Part shown: one piece after another, positions 35,768-44,079 of the stretch
Layout of the letters: the number at the start of each line of letters is the position of its first letter
How positions within the stretch are numbered: the first letter of the stretch is position 1
DNA from: CAWULT01 sp963923455
GTDB lineage: Bacteria > Acidobacteriota > Vicinamibacteria > Vicinamibacterales > UBA2999
Assembly: GCA_963923455.1 (NCBI GenBank)
Contig: CAWULT010000012.1
Span: 1-61,870 of the forward strand
Direction: 5' to 3'
DNA: 61,870 bases
Notes under the pieces: model-generated
Seen by the model: only the letters and a program-made list of their open reading frames with translations
Told to the model about the DNA's origin: nothing
Database searches by the model: none
Program-made: the position numbers and the translations under genes

Positions 35768-36712
35768 CTACGGTGCCTCGTCTGCCGTACGGGACGATCG
35801 TGGCGCCGAGCGTTGCGCCAGGATCGAGGAAAGCTCCCTGCCGAAGTGGTCGAGGCTCGTGGCCGAGCGGGTACCGCTGACACGCGGCGCGGACGGGCCG
35901 CCCACCCACAGCGGGACGGCGTCGGGCAGCCGGCGGCGCAGTTCCTGGACGTAGGTGCGCGCGTCGGTGGCCGGCATGGCCGTGACGGCCACCACTACCA
36001 GCCCGACACCGCTGCGCGCCGCGGCCTCGGCCACTTCGTCCGCCGGCAGGTCCGCACCGAGATAGATCACGCCGACGCCTGCCGACGCGGCCAGCACCGC
36101 GGCGCACAGTGCTCCGAGCTCGTGGCGCTCGCCGCTCGGCGTTGCGATCAGCACGCGCGGGGCGCCGGCACCGGCCGACAGTACGCGCAGCAGGCCGCCG
36201 AGCACGTGACGGATCACGCTCGAGAGGAGGTGCTCCTGTCCTGGCCGAATGGTGCCGTGTTGCCAGCCGTCGCCGACGAGGCGCAGCACCGGCAGCACCA
36301 CCAGGAACACCAGCTGCGACTGGTCCAGCACGGCCGCGAGTCGGCCGAACTCCCGCTCGACTCGCACGGCGTCGTAGGCGCGCACGGCGTCCATCAGGGG
36401 CCCGATGAGCGCCTCGTCCGCCGCTCGCATCCCGTCCCGGCCATTCGACGGGGCGCTGACCAGTCCCGCCAGGGCTTCGTCCGTGAGCTGCGCAATCTGG
36501 CCGATCGAGTGGCCCTGCTGGACGGCGGCCCGAAGGAGCTGCAGCCGGGCGATGTCCTGGCGCGTGTAGCCGCGCCCCCGGCCGACGCGTCCCGGCGTCA
36601 CCGCCCCGTAGCGGCGCTCCCAGGCACGGAGCGTGTCCGTCGAGAGCCCCGTCAGCCGCGCGGCGGCTTGCACCTGGTAGACCGGGCCTTCGTCGTCCGT
36701 CAGCGGAGCCAT
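35768..36712 (-). CDS. carH: CarH/LitR-type B12-dependent photoreceptor repressor (MerR family)
   Basis: A 314-residue regulator. Residues 11-80 are a MerR winged helix (VYQVQAAARLTGLSTDTLRAWERRYG), 95-175 a four-helix B12-cap domain and 185-290 a cobalamin-binding Rossmann domain. The cap holds Trp150 and Glu160-His161, the W-x9-EH motif that marks adenosylcobalamin light sensors; His197 in GERHELGALC is the lower cobalt ligand. Such proteins are tetrameric repressors in the dark and fall apart in light. It is the last gene of the leftward operon and starts 13 bases inside the DUF2177 gene. Targets are inferred to be both divergent lipid operons. Confidence 0.92.
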   Translation of the reverse strand: MAPLTDDEGPVYQVQAAARLTGLSTDTLRAWERRYGAVTPGRVGRGRGYTRQDIARLQLLRAAVQQGHSIGQIAQLTDEALAGLVSAPSNGRDGMRAADEALIGPLMDAVRAYDAVRVEREFGRLAAVLDQSQLVFLVVLPVLRLVGDGWQHGTIRPGQEHLLSSVIRHVLGGLLRVLSAGAGAPRVLIATPSGERHELGALCAAVLAASAGVGVIYLGADLPADEVAEAAARSGVGLVVVAVTAMPATDARTYVQELRRRLPDAVPLWVGGPSAPRVSGTRSATSLDHFGRELSSILAQRSAPRSSRTADEAP

Positions 36713-37107
36713 CGCGAGGCCGTTACCGTGGTCCAGGCCGCCAGGGCGCACGCGCTGGCGCCCCAGAGGATGTCGACGATCGCGAGCGCCGGCGACCAGC
36801 CACGCAACGTTGCCAGATTCGTGAGGTCGTAGACGCCGTAGACGACCAACCCGAGGCCGGCGCCCCACACGAGCGCCGACGCGGGGGACGTGGCGCGCGC
36901 CGCGGAGAACCACACCGTACCCGCGGCGAGCAGCAGGTACACCAGGGCGGCCACGGACCACAGGGGCGCGAGGCCCCCGTTCTCCATTCGCGCCAGACCG
37001 GCCAGCCGCTCGCGGTAGAAGCCGCCCATCACGACGCCGAGCCAGAGCCCGTCCAGCACCACGAAGGTGAGGAGTGCGACCACGAACTGCAGGAGTCCGG
37101 CAGGCAT
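36700..37107 (-). CDS. DUF2177 family membrane protein
   Basis: A 135-residue protein with four transmembrane helices: LLQFVVALLTFVVLDGLWLG, WSVAALVYLLLAAGTVWF, LVWGAGLGLVVYGVYDLTNL and ALAIVDILWGASACALAAW. The conserved DGLWLG and YGVYDLTNLATLRGW motifs define the family, whose function is unknown; members often sit with DUF1295, CFA-synthase and amine-oxidase genes, as here. The ATG overlaps the CFA-like gene stop by one base, and its end overlaps carH by 13 bases. Confidence 0.9.
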   Translation of the reverse strand: MPAGLLQFVVALLTFVVLDGLWLGVVMGGFYRERLAGLARMENGGLAPLWSVAALVYLLLAAGTVWFSAARATSPASALVWGAGLGLVVYGVYDLTNLATLRGWSPALAIVDILWGASACALAAWTTVTASRWLR

Positions 37108-38189
37108 CAGTCCTGGCCCCGGCGAAAGCGATAGTGCGCCACGACCCACTGCTGCCCGCGGTCGTAGTTGAAGAGTTCTGCGCACGCCATGAAGAAGACC
37201 CGCCAGCGCACCCGCCAGCGGGTCACGTCGTCGGCGCCGTACGTCCGGGCGAAAACCGGCTCGATGGCGCTCCAGCGGGCGTCCATGTTGGTGAGCCAGG
37301 CTTCGGCCGTCCGGCCGTAGTGGGTGCCATCCTCGACCCATTGTGCGTCGAGCGCGAGGTCCCGCTGATGGCGCGGCAGCAGTGCGACCGACGGCATGAT
37401 GCCGCCCGTGAAGAAGTGCTGCGCCATCCAATCGGAGCCGTCGCGAACCTCGTACGGATAGGCGAACCGCGTGTGGGCGAACACGTGAACGAACAGGGCG
37501 CCGCCCGGGCGCAGCCAGCGGCGGATGCTGGCGAGCAGGCGACGATGGTTCCGGACGTGCTCGAACATCTCGACCGAGACCACCCGATCGAACGAGGCCG
37601 GTGCGGTGTCGAAGAACTGAACGTCGCCGGTGATGACGGTGACGTTGCGCAGCCCCTCGGCCTCGGCTCGACGCTCGATGAAGGCCCGCTGGCTGGCCGA
37701 GTTCGACAGCGCCACGATGCGGGCCCGCGGCAGGGTGCGGGCCATGTGCAGGGTGAGGGAGCCCCATCCGCAGCCCAGCTCGAGGATGTCCTGCCCGTCC
37801 TCGAGCTGCGCCCGTTCCGCGGTCAGCTCGAGCATCGCGTGCTCCGCGTCGCCCAGCGTGCGCACGCCTTCCGGCCACCAGGCGCTGCTGTACTTCATGT
37901 TCGGCCCGAGCACCTGCTCGAAGAACGCGGCCGGCACCTCGTAGTGCTGCGCGTTGGCCTCGGCGGTGTGGATCGCCAGGGGCGACGCCGCCAGGTCGCC
38001 GACGAACTGTTCGAAGCGCTGCTGCTGTGCCGTGACGCCGCCGGCGCGCTGCTCGCGCAGCCGCCCTGCGCAGATGCGCCGGATGCCCATGCGGATGACC
38101 GGGTCCGGCACCACGCCGGACTCGAGCAGACCGTCGTACCACCGCCTGATCGGCGCCGCGCTCAACGCGGCGGATGCTTCGATGCGCAT
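37107..38189 (-). CDS. Cyclopropane-fatty-acyl-phospholipid synthase-like methyltransferase
   Basis: A 360-residue SAM-dependent methyltransferase of the CFA synthase superfamily. Seen: the family phrase ANAQHYEVPAAFFEQVLGPNMKYSSAWW, motif I ILELGCGWGSLTLHMA near residue 135, VVSVEMFEHVRNH, and the C-terminal YGRTAEAWLTNMDARW. The N-terminal 65 residues replace the usual lipid-binding domain with a helical segment. It probably methylates unsaturated acyl chains or a related lipid; furan-fatty-acid methyltransferases are an alternative. Second gene of the leftward operon, 1 base after the DUF1295 stop. Confidence 0.87.
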   Translation of the reverse strand: MRIEASAALSAAPIRRWYDGLLESGVVPDPVIRMGIRRICAGRLREQRAGGVTAQQQRFEQFVGDLAASPLAIHTAEANAQHYEVPAAFFEQVLGPNMKYSSAWWPEGVRTLGDAEHAMLELTAERAQLEDGQDILELGCGWGSLTLHMARTLPRARIVALSNSASQRAFIERRAEAEGLRNVTVITGDVQFFDTAPASFDRVVSVEMFEHVRNHRRLLASIRRWLRPGGALFVHVFAHTRFAYPYEVRDGSDWMAQHFFTGGIMPSVALLPRHQRDLALDAQWVEDGTHYGRTAEAWLTNMDARWSAIEPVFARTYGADDVTRWRVRWRVFFMACAELFNYDRGQQWVVAHYRFRRGQD

Positions 38190-38190
38190 G

Positions 38191-38988
38191 TCACCCTCGC
38201 GGCAGCCACGGCACGAAGACGCTCGTGGTCTGCTGGTACTGCCGATAGGCGTCGCCGCGGCTGTGCAGGGCGTGCGCCTCGGTGGCGGGAATGCCCGTCA
38301 CCCGGAACAGCAGGAAGAGCATGATGGCCGGGCAGGCCCAGGCCAGCGCGCCCCATGGCGACGCCGAGGCCGCCAGCGCGTAGGCGACCCACACCAGCCA
38401 CTCGAAGAAGTAGTTCGGGTGGCGCGAATAGCGCCACAGCCCGGCGCGGCACACGCGCCCGTGCGAGTGCGGATCGTCCTTGAAGCGCTCGAGTTGCCGG
38501 TCCGCGAGTGCCTCGCCCGCCACGGCCACCACCCACAGGGCGAGAGCCAGGTACTCGGTCCAGCGCAGCGACGGCTGCCGATCGGTCACGGCGATCGCCA
38601 CCGGTAGCGAGAGGGCGGCGGCCAGCAGCGCCTGTGCCTGGAAGAAGACGAAGAAGCGGGCGGGCAGCGCCGTCCGCCACGCCTCGCGCAGTTCGGCATA
38701 GCGCGGGTCTTCGGGCCGGCGCCAGACCCGGTCCCGCCACAGATACAGCGCGAGTCGTGCGCCCCAGACCGTCATCATGCCGGCGACGACCGCGCGGCGC
38801 GGCGCGAGGCCCTCGCCAGCCAGGCCGTAGCCAACCGCCATCCCGGCCAGGCTGCCCGCCCATCCGACGTCCACCACGCCGGCGTTGCCCGACCGCAGAT
38901 GCCAGGCCCACAGCAGCGCCATCAGGACCGCCGATCCGAGCCAGCCCGCGAGAAGCAACGGCCACGGAAACCCCGGCTCGGAAATCAT
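38191..38988 (-). CDS. DUF1295 membrane protein (steroid-reductase/ICMT-like fold)
   Basis: A 265-residue polytopic membrane protein with about six helices. The C-terminal motif AGLWRYSRHPNYFFEWLVW is the hallmark of the DUF1295 and isoprenylcysteine-methyltransferase/steroid-5-alpha-reductase-like superfamily; VVDVGWAGSLAGMAVGYG near residue 37 is also typical. The reaction is unknown, perhaps reduction or modification of an acyl or isoprenoid chain. Two Met codons are possible, 38997 and 38988. The second is chosen because a TATCAT -10 box overlaps the first and would put the transcript start at or next to 38988, giving a leaderless message. Confidence 0.85.
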   Translation of the reverse strand: MISEPGFPWPLLLAGWLGSAVLMALLWAWHLRSGNAGVVDVGWAGSLAGMAVGYGLAGEGLAPRRAVVAGMMTVWGARLALYLWRDRVWRRPEDPRYAELREAWRTALPARFFVFFQAQALLAAALSLPVAIAVTDRQPSLRWTEYLALALWVVAVAGEALADRQLERFKDDPHSHGRVCRAGLWRYSRHPNYFFEWLVWVAYALAASASPWGALAWACPAIMLFLLFRVTGIPATEAHALHSRGDAYRQYQQTTSVFVPWLPRG

Positions 38989-38995
38989 GTTGACC

Positions 38996-39024
38996 ATGAT
39001 ATGTCAATGACAAATCTTTGACAA
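38996..39024 (-). promoter_or_regulatory. Leftward promoter of the DUF1295-carH operon
   Basis: On the minus strand: -35 TTGTCA (39024-39019), 17-base spacer, -10 TATCAT (39001-38996), five of six matches in each box. The predicted start falls at about 38989, at the DUF1295 ATG. It lies entirely within the 11-bp repeat array, so a bound repressor would cover both boxes. Confidence 0.65.
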
Positions 39025-39029
39025 AGCCT
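38997..39029. promoter_or_regulatory. Putative CarH operator: three tandem 11-bp repeats
   Basis: Three consecutive 11-mers read TGATATGTCAA, TGACAAATCTT and TGACAAAGCCT: a TGAyAwA-type core repeated at exactly 11-bp spacing. Structural work on CarH shows its DNA-binding domains contacting tandem 11-bp direct repeats. The array covers the -35 elements of both divergent promoters. It is AT-rich against a very GC-rich background. Operator identity is inference from architecture and position. Confidence 0.55.
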
Positions 39030-39046
39030 TGCTACTCTGCTATTCG
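39018..39046 (+). promoter_or_regulatory. Rightward promoter of the desaturase operon
   Basis: -35 TTGACA (39018-39023, perfect), 17-base spacer, -10 TATTCG (39041-39046, weak in its second half). The predicted start is about 39053, the A of the desaturase ATG, so this transcript would also be leaderless. The -35 is inside the third 11-bp repeat. Confidence 0.55.
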
Positions 39047-39052
39047 TTCAGC

Positions 39053-39895
39053 ATGCGCCCCGAGCCCACGGTCGAACGGACGCTCTCTCCCAGCCGCCGC
39101 CGGGAGCAGCTGGCCGTGGCCCGATTCGCCGCGCTCCACCTGGCGGCGCTGAGCGCCTTCGCGTTGCCCTGGACCGCCGAGGCCGCTGCGTGGCTGGCTG
39201 CGAGCTATCTCGTGCGGATGTTCGGCGTCACCGCCGGCTACCACCGCTACTTCTCACACCGCTCGTTTCGCCTCGGCCGCCTGCCGCAGTTCGCGCTGGC
39301 CTTCCTGGCGCAGACCTCCGGCCAGAAGGGCGTGCTGTGGTGGGCCGCGCATCACCGGCATCACCACCGTCACGCGGATCGAGCCGACGACATCCACTCG
39401 CCACACAGGCAAGGGTTCGTCTGGGCGCACGTCGGCTGGGTGGTGTCGGACCAGCACGTGTCGTACGACACGCGCGCCGTGCACGACCTGGCCCGCTTCC
39501 CCGAGTTGCGGTGGCTCGACCGGCACCATTGGGTGCCGACGGTGCTCTATGCCGCCGGCACGTGGCTGCTGGGCGGTCTCACGGGCTTCGTGTGGGGCTA
39601 CCTCGTGGCGACGGTCGCGCTCTATCACGCCACGTTCGCCATCAACTCGGTGGCGCACGTCTGGGGATCGCGGCGGTTCGACACGCCGGACGACAGCCGG
39701 AACAACTGGTGGCTGGCCCTGCTCACGCTCGGCGAGGGCTGGCACAACAACCATCACCACTGCATGTCGAGCGCCCGCCAGGGCTATCGGTGGTGGGAGG
39801 TCGACCTCACGTGGCTGGGGCTGCGGGCGCTGGCGCTCCTCGGTGTCGTCCGTGGACTGCGGGCCTTCCCGGCGGCGCTGCGGAGAGCCTCCTGA
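39053..39895 (+). CDS. Acyl-lipid/acyl-CoA desaturase
   Basis: A 280-residue membrane di-iron desaturase of the delta-9 (Ole1/DesC) type. The three histidine boxes are present: HRYFSH (64-69), HHRHHHRH (100-107) and HNNHHH near residue 233. Hydrophobic helices flank them, and GVTAGYHRYFSHRSF and GVLWWAAHHRHHH are family phrases. It makes the double bond that the downstream cyclopropane synthase would methylate. ATG 39053 is preferred over the in-frame TTG 39029, which lies inside the promoter. Its stop overlaps the next ATG by one base (TGATG). Confidence 0.92.
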   Translation: MRPEPTVERTLSPSRRREQLAVARFAALHLAALSAFALPWTAEAAAWLAASYLVRMFGVTAGYHRYFSHRSFRLGRLPQFALAFLAQTSGQKGVLWWAAHHRHHHRHADRADDIHSPHRQGFVWAHVGWVVSDQHVSYDTRAVHDLARFPELRWLDRHHWVPTVLYAAGTWLLGGLTGFVWGYLVATVALYHATFAINSVAHVWGSRRFDTPDDSRNNWWLALLTLGEGWHNNHHHCMSSARQGYRWWEVDLTWLGLRALALLGVVRGLRAFPAALRRAS

Positions 39896-41154
39896 TGCGC
39901 ATCGCGGTGATTGGCAGCGGCATCGCCGGGCTCACCGCGGCCCACCTGCTGAACCGGCGGCACGAGGTCTGGCTGTTCGAAAAGGACGGCCGGTTCGGCG
40001 GACACACGCACACCATTCCGGTCACCGATCCGACGGGTGCGACCGTGGCGCTCGACACGGGCTTCCTGGTGCACAACGAGCAGACGTATCCGAACCTGAT
40101 TCGCCTGTTCCGCGAGCTCGGCGTCGAGACGCAGCCGTCCGACATGTCCTTCAGCGTCCACTGTCCCCGCACCGGGTTCGAATACAGCAGTCGCGGCCTC
40201 GCCGGATTCTTCGCCCAGCGCCGCAACGTGCTGCGGCCGGGGCACCTCCGGCTGCTGGCCGAGATCGTCCGTTTCAACCGGCTCGGCGCGCGCGCGGCTG
40301 CCGACGACCAGGCCCGCCGGTGGACGTTGGGCCAGTTCCTCGACACGCATCGCTTCGGGGGCGAGTTCCGGGACCGGTATCTCTACCCGATGACCTCGGC
40401 CATCTGGTCGACGTCCTTCGCGGACATCCGGCGCTACCCGGTTCTCGCGCTCGTGCGATTCCTCGAGAACCACGGCATGTTGAGCGTGGGGCGGCCTCCG
40501 ACGTGGAAGACGGTACGCGGCGGCAGCTCGCGCTACCTGGGTCCGATTCTGTCGCCGCTCGGCGCGCGCGCGGTCCTCGGCGCGGCGGTGACCGCGGTGG
40601 AGCGCTGCGGCGAACACGTCACGGTCACGTGCGACGGCCAGCCCCCGCGTCGCTTCGACGCGGTCGTGCTCGCCACCCATGGCCATCAGGCGCTCGGCGT
40701 GCTGCGGAACCCGACCGCCACGGAGCGCGACGTGCTCGGCGCGTTTCGGACGAGTCGCAACGACACCTGGCTCCACACCGACACGAGCTGGCTGCCGACC
40801 CGGCCCGCCGCGCGCGCCTCGTGGAACTACCGTCTGTCGGCCGATCCCTCGTCGCCTCCGTCGGTGACGTATCACCTGAACCGCCTGCAGCAACTCGACA
40901 CGGCGCAGCAGTACTGCGTGACGCTCAACCCCGATCGCGAGATCCCCGCCGAACGGGTGCTCCGCCGGATGATCTACGAGCACCCTCTGTACACGCACGA
41001 CGCCCTTGCGGCGCAGGGCCGCTGGGCCGAGATCAGCGGTCGCGATCGCATCCACTACTGCGGCGCGTACTGGTTCTACGGATTCCACGAGGACGGCGTG
41101 CGGTCGGGCATTCGCGTCGCCAGGGCCCTTGGTGTGGAGTGGGGGCATGCCTGA
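39895..41154 (+). CDS. FAD-dependent amine-oxidase-family oxidoreductase
   Basis: A 419-residue flavoprotein with the N-terminal dinucleotide motif IAVIGSGIAGLTAAHLL, EKDGRFGGHTHTIPV, the family phrase DTGFLVHNEQTYPNLIRLF and a C-terminal IHYCGAYWFYGFHEDGVRSGIRVA FAD-closing segment (read in two parts). This branch sits with DUF1365 and CFA synthase genes in many Proteobacteria and is thought to act on unsaturated lipids, but its reaction is not established. It overlaps the desaturase gene by one base and the DUF1365 gene by 8. Confidence 0.9.
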   Translation: MRIAVIGSGIAGLTAAHLLNRRHEVWLFEKDGRFGGHTHTIPVTDPTGATVALDTGFLVHNEQTYPNLIRLFRELGVETQPSDMSFSVHCPRTGFEYSSRGLAGFFAQRRNVLRPGHLRLLAEIVRFNRLGARAAADDQARRWTLGQFLDTHRFGGEFRDRYLYPMTSAIWSTSFADIRRYPVLALVRFLENHGMLSVGRPPTWKTVRGGSSRYLGPILSPLGARAVLGAAVTAVERCGEHVTVTCDGQPPRRFDAVVLATHGHQALGVLRNPTATERDVLGAFRTSRNDTWLHTDTSWLPTRPAARASWNYRLSADPSSPPSVTYHLNRLQQLDTAQQYCVTLNPDREIPAERVLRRMIYEHPLYTHDALAAQGRWAEISGRDRIHYCGAYWFYGFHEDGVRSGIRVARALGVEWGHA

Positions 41155-41944
41155 GCCAGGGCTGTACGTCGGCTCGCTCCGGCATCGCCGGTTCGCACCC
41201 CGGGCGCACGCCTTCACCTACCCGATCTTCATGGCGCTCGTCGACATCGATCGGCTGCCGGAGCTGATGCGGGCCTCGCCCTTCACGGCCTACAACCGCC
41301 TGGCGTGGGCCAGCCTGCACGACGCCGATCACCTCGATCCTGGGCCCGCGTGCCTCCGCGACAAGGTGCGCGATGCGGCGGCACGCGCGGGCTTCGAGTT
41401 GCCCGACGGGCGCGTCATGCTGCTGACGCACCTCCGCTACCTCGGGTACGTCTTCAACCCGGTCTCGTTCTTCTATTGCTACGACCGGGACGACCGGTTG
41501 CAGGCGGTGCTCGCGGAGGTCAACAACACGTTCGGTGGCCGCCAGACCTACTGGCTGACCGCGCCGCACCGTCACGCCGAGACGGGCGGGCTGTCGTTTC
41601 GTACGCCCAAGACGCTGTACGTGTCCCCCTTCCTGCCGATCGAACTCGACTGGACGTTCCACTTCGCTCCGCCAGGCGACTCGCTGCTGGTGCACATGAC
41701 GGCGGTGCCGCCAGGGTCCGCGCCCCTGCTCGACGCCACCCTGCGCCTGGACCGGCGCCCCTGGACCGGCGCCGGCTGGCTCAAGACCCTGTGCCGCTTC
41801 CCGTTGATGACCGTGTCGGTCATCACGGCCATTCACTGGCAGGCCCTGAAGCTCTACCTCAAGGGCGTGCCGGTACATCCCCGTGGAACGGCGGATGGCG
41901 TCGACGCCAGAGGCCCGATCCATCCCGGAGCCCCTGTCCCATGA
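41147..41944 (+). CDS. DUF1365 family protein
   Basis: A 265-residue protein with the family hallmarks LYVGSLRHRRFAPRAHAFTY, LLTHLRYLGYVFNPVSFFYC, LAEVNNTFGGRQTYWL and the late KLYLKGVPVHPR. The function is unknown. The family nearly always neighbours the amine oxidase and CFA synthase, as here, which suggests a shared lipid pathway. The ATG lies 8 bases inside the preceding gene, and the CFA synthase ATG overlaps its stop (ATGA at 41941). Confidence 0.93.
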   Translation: MPEPGLYVGSLRHRRFAPRAHAFTYPIFMALVDIDRLPELMRASPFTAYNRLAWASLHDADHLDPGPACLRDKVRDAAARAGFELPDGRVMLLTHLRYLGYVFNPVSFFYCYDRDDRLQAVLAEVNNTFGGRQTYWLTAPHRHAETGGLSFRTPKTLYVSPFLPIELDWTFHFAPPGDSLLVHMTAVPPGSAPLLDATLRLDRRPWTGAGWLKTLCRFPLMTVSVITAIHWQALKLYLKGVPVHPRGTADGVDARGPIHPGAPVP

Positions 41945-43215
41945 CCACCTGGTTCGATGAGGCCGCCAGACGCCTGTTCATCCGCGCCCTCGAGGGCATC
42001 TCCGAGGGGCGGCTGCACCTGGTGACGCCGACCGGTCGTCTGGAGTTCGGGACCGGCGAGCCGAGCGCCACGCTGGTCGTTCACCATCCGCGCATGTTCC
42101 GCCGCGCACTGCGCAGCGGCGGCATCGGCATCGGCGAGTCGTACATGGACGGCGACTGGTCCACGCCGGACCTGGTGGGCCTGGTGACGCTGATGCTGCG
42201 CAACGCCAGGGTCATCGACACGGCGTCGGCGCCGTTCGGGTGGTTCGCATCGGCGATCGGCACCCTCGCGCGCAGGATGCGCGGCAACACCCGCGCGGGC
42301 AGCCGGCGCAACATCCACCACCACTATGACCTCGGCAACGACCTGTTCAGGCTGTTCCTCGACCGAAACCTGATGTACTCGTGCGCCTTCTACCAGACGC
42401 CGCACGACTCGCTGGAGCAGGCGCAGGCCCAGAAGCTCGACCGCATCTGCCAGAAGCTGCACCTGCGGCCAGGCGACCGCGTGGCCGAGATCGGGACCGG
42501 ATGGGGCGGATTCGCCGTGTGGGCGGCCACGCGCTACGGCTGCCAGGTCACCACGACGACCATCAGCCGTGAGCAGTACGAACATGCGCGCGAGTGGGTG
42601 GCGACGCTGGGCGGGGATGCCCGGCGCATCGATGTCCGCCTGGAGGACTATCGCGACCTCACGGGCGAGTACGACAAGGTCGTCAGCATCGAGATGTTCG
42701 AGGCGGTCGGGCTCGACCACTACGAGGAGTTCTTCCGTGCCTGCCACCGCCTGCTGAGGCCGGGCGGCCAGATGCTGCTGCAGACGATCACGACCGACGA
42801 CTGGCGATTCGACGCCTATCGCGCGGAGCCGGACTGGATCGAGCGATACATCTTCCCGGGCTCGGAACTGGCGTCCCTCGAGGCGATTCTGCGGACGCTG
42901 AAGCAGCACACGCACCTGCAGCTGTTTCACGCCGAGAACATCGGCGTGCACTATGCCCTGACGCTGCGCGAATGGCGTCGCCGGTTCCTCGCCCGCCTCG
43001 ACGAGGTGCGGGCGCTCGGCTACGACGACCGCTTCATCCGGATGTGGGACCTCTATCTGGCCTACTGCGAGGCGGCGTTCGCCGAGCGGCACATCGGCGA
43101 CTACCAGCTGCTGCTCACCCGCTCCGGCGTCCGCGGTCGCCTGTTCGGCGAGCCCGCCGCGCAGCCGGCGTCCCTTCGCGCCGGGACCCCCGATCCGCTC
43201 CAGGCCGTGTCGTAG
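41941..43215 (+). CDS. cfa: Cyclopropane-fatty-acyl-phospholipid synthase
   Basis: A 424-residue enzyme that adds a methylene from SAM to unsaturated acyl chains of membrane phospholipids. It has the N-terminal lipid-binding domain (MFRRALRSGGIGIGESYMDGDWSTPDL, here split) and the catalytic domain: NIHHHYDLGNDLFRLFLD, MYSCAFYQ, motif I VAEIGTGWGGFAVWAA, VVSIEMFEAVG, and the C-terminal HIGDYQLLLTR. It is the full-length type, unlike the shorter homologue in the divergent operon. Last gene of the rightward operon; 105 bases of untranslated GC-rich sequence follow. Confidence 0.94.
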   Translation: MTTWFDEAARRLFIRALEGISEGRLHLVTPTGRLEFGTGEPSATLVVHHPRMFRRALRSGGIGIGESYMDGDWSTPDLVGLVTLMLRNARVIDTASAPFGWFASAIGTLARRMRGNTRAGSRRNIHHHYDLGNDLFRLFLDRNLMYSCAFYQTPHDSLEQAQAQKLDRICQKLHLRPGDRVAEIGTGWGGFAVWAATRYGCQVTTTTISREQYEHAREWVATLGGDARRIDVRLEDYRDLTGEYDKVVSIEMFEAVGLDHYEEFFRACHRLLRPGGQMLLQTITTDDWRFDAYRAEPDWIERYIFPGSELASLEAILRTLKQHTHLQLFHAENIGVHYALTLREWRRRFLARLDEVRALGYDDRFIRMWDLYLAYCEAAFAERHIGDYQLLLTRSGVRGRLFGEPAAQPASLRAGTPDPLQAVS

Positions 43216-43320
43216 TCGCGGCGGGCGTCGCGTCGTGCCGCCGCGACGGCCCGCACGGCCGGAACGGGAGCGGGGCACGCGCGCCGCCGCCGGTCGACCG
43301 GCCGGTCGTCTTCGGCCACA

Positions 43321-44079
43321 ATGAACCGACCGATGCGGAACCAGGCCCGCCCCCGACCGAGCGACGCACGCGTGGAGCGTGTCATGCGTGCGCTCGCCCG
43401 CGCCATCACCGGACTGGAGCTGCCCGCCATCGAGAAGATCTCGGAGTCGCAGGCCGAAGACCCGTTCCAGGTGCTCATCGCGACGGCGCTCTCCGCACGG
43501 ACGCAGGACGCGACCACGCTCGCCGCGTCCACGCGTCTCTTCAGGCGCGCGCGCACGCCGAGGTCGATGGCGAAGCTTCCGGTGAAGGAGATCGAGACGC
43601 TGATCTACCCGGTGAGCTTCTACCGCAACAAGGCGCGCAACGTGAAGGCGTGCTGCGACATGCTGGTGAAGGAGTTCGGCGGGCAGGTGCCGCGCACGCT
43701 CGACGACATGGTGAGGCTGCCCGGCGTGGGCCGCAAGACGGCCAACCTGGTGATGATCCTGGCGTTCAAGAGCCAGGACAACATCTGCGTCGACACGCAC
43801 GTCCACCGCATCTCGAACCGCATGGGCTGGGTGCGCACGGAGTTCCCGGACGAGACGGAGCAGGCGCTCTACGCGGCCACGGATCGCCGCTGGTGGCCCT
43901 ACATCAACCTGTATCTGGTCACCTGGGGCCAGAACGTCTGCCGGCCCGTGTATCCCCGATGCGGGGATTGCGTGATCGCCGCGGACTGCCAAAGAATTGG
44001 CGTGGCGGCGCCGGGCAGATCGAGGCGCGCGACGGGGCATCCGACGGGCGGCTCACCGAAGGCGAGGAGGACGACATGA
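43321..44079 (+). CDS. nth: Endonuclease III
   Basis: Base-excision-repair glycosylase/AP lyase for oxidised pyrimidines, 252 residues. It shows the helix-hairpin-helix LPGVGRKTANLVM with the catalytic Lys, the catalytic Asp in CVDTHVHRI, and a C-terminal [4Fe-4S] loop C-x6-C-x2-C-x5-C (CRPVYPRCGDCVIAADC). It has about 30 extra residues past the cluster. ATG 43321 is the first of two close Met codons. Its stop overlaps the cyclophilin ATG (ATGA at 44076). Confidence 0.95.
   Translation: MNRPMRNQARPRPSDARVERVMRALARAITGLELPAIEKISESQAEDPFQVLIATALSARTQDATTLAASTRLFRRARTPRSMAKLPVKEIETLIYPVSFYRNKARNVKACCDMLVKEFGGQVPRTLDDMVRLPGVGRKTANLVMILAFKSQDNICVDTHVHRISNRMGWVRTEFPDETEQALYAATDRRWWPYINLYLVTWGQNVCRPVYPRCGDCVIAADCQRIGVAAPGRSRRATGHPTGGSPKARRTT

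Noticed and set aside
32425..35880. 1151-codon open frame on the plus strand opposite the acetylation cassette
   Set aside because: Low-complexity His/Arg/Gln/Gly-rich translation with no recognisable domain, fully antisense to three genes with clear catalytic motifs.
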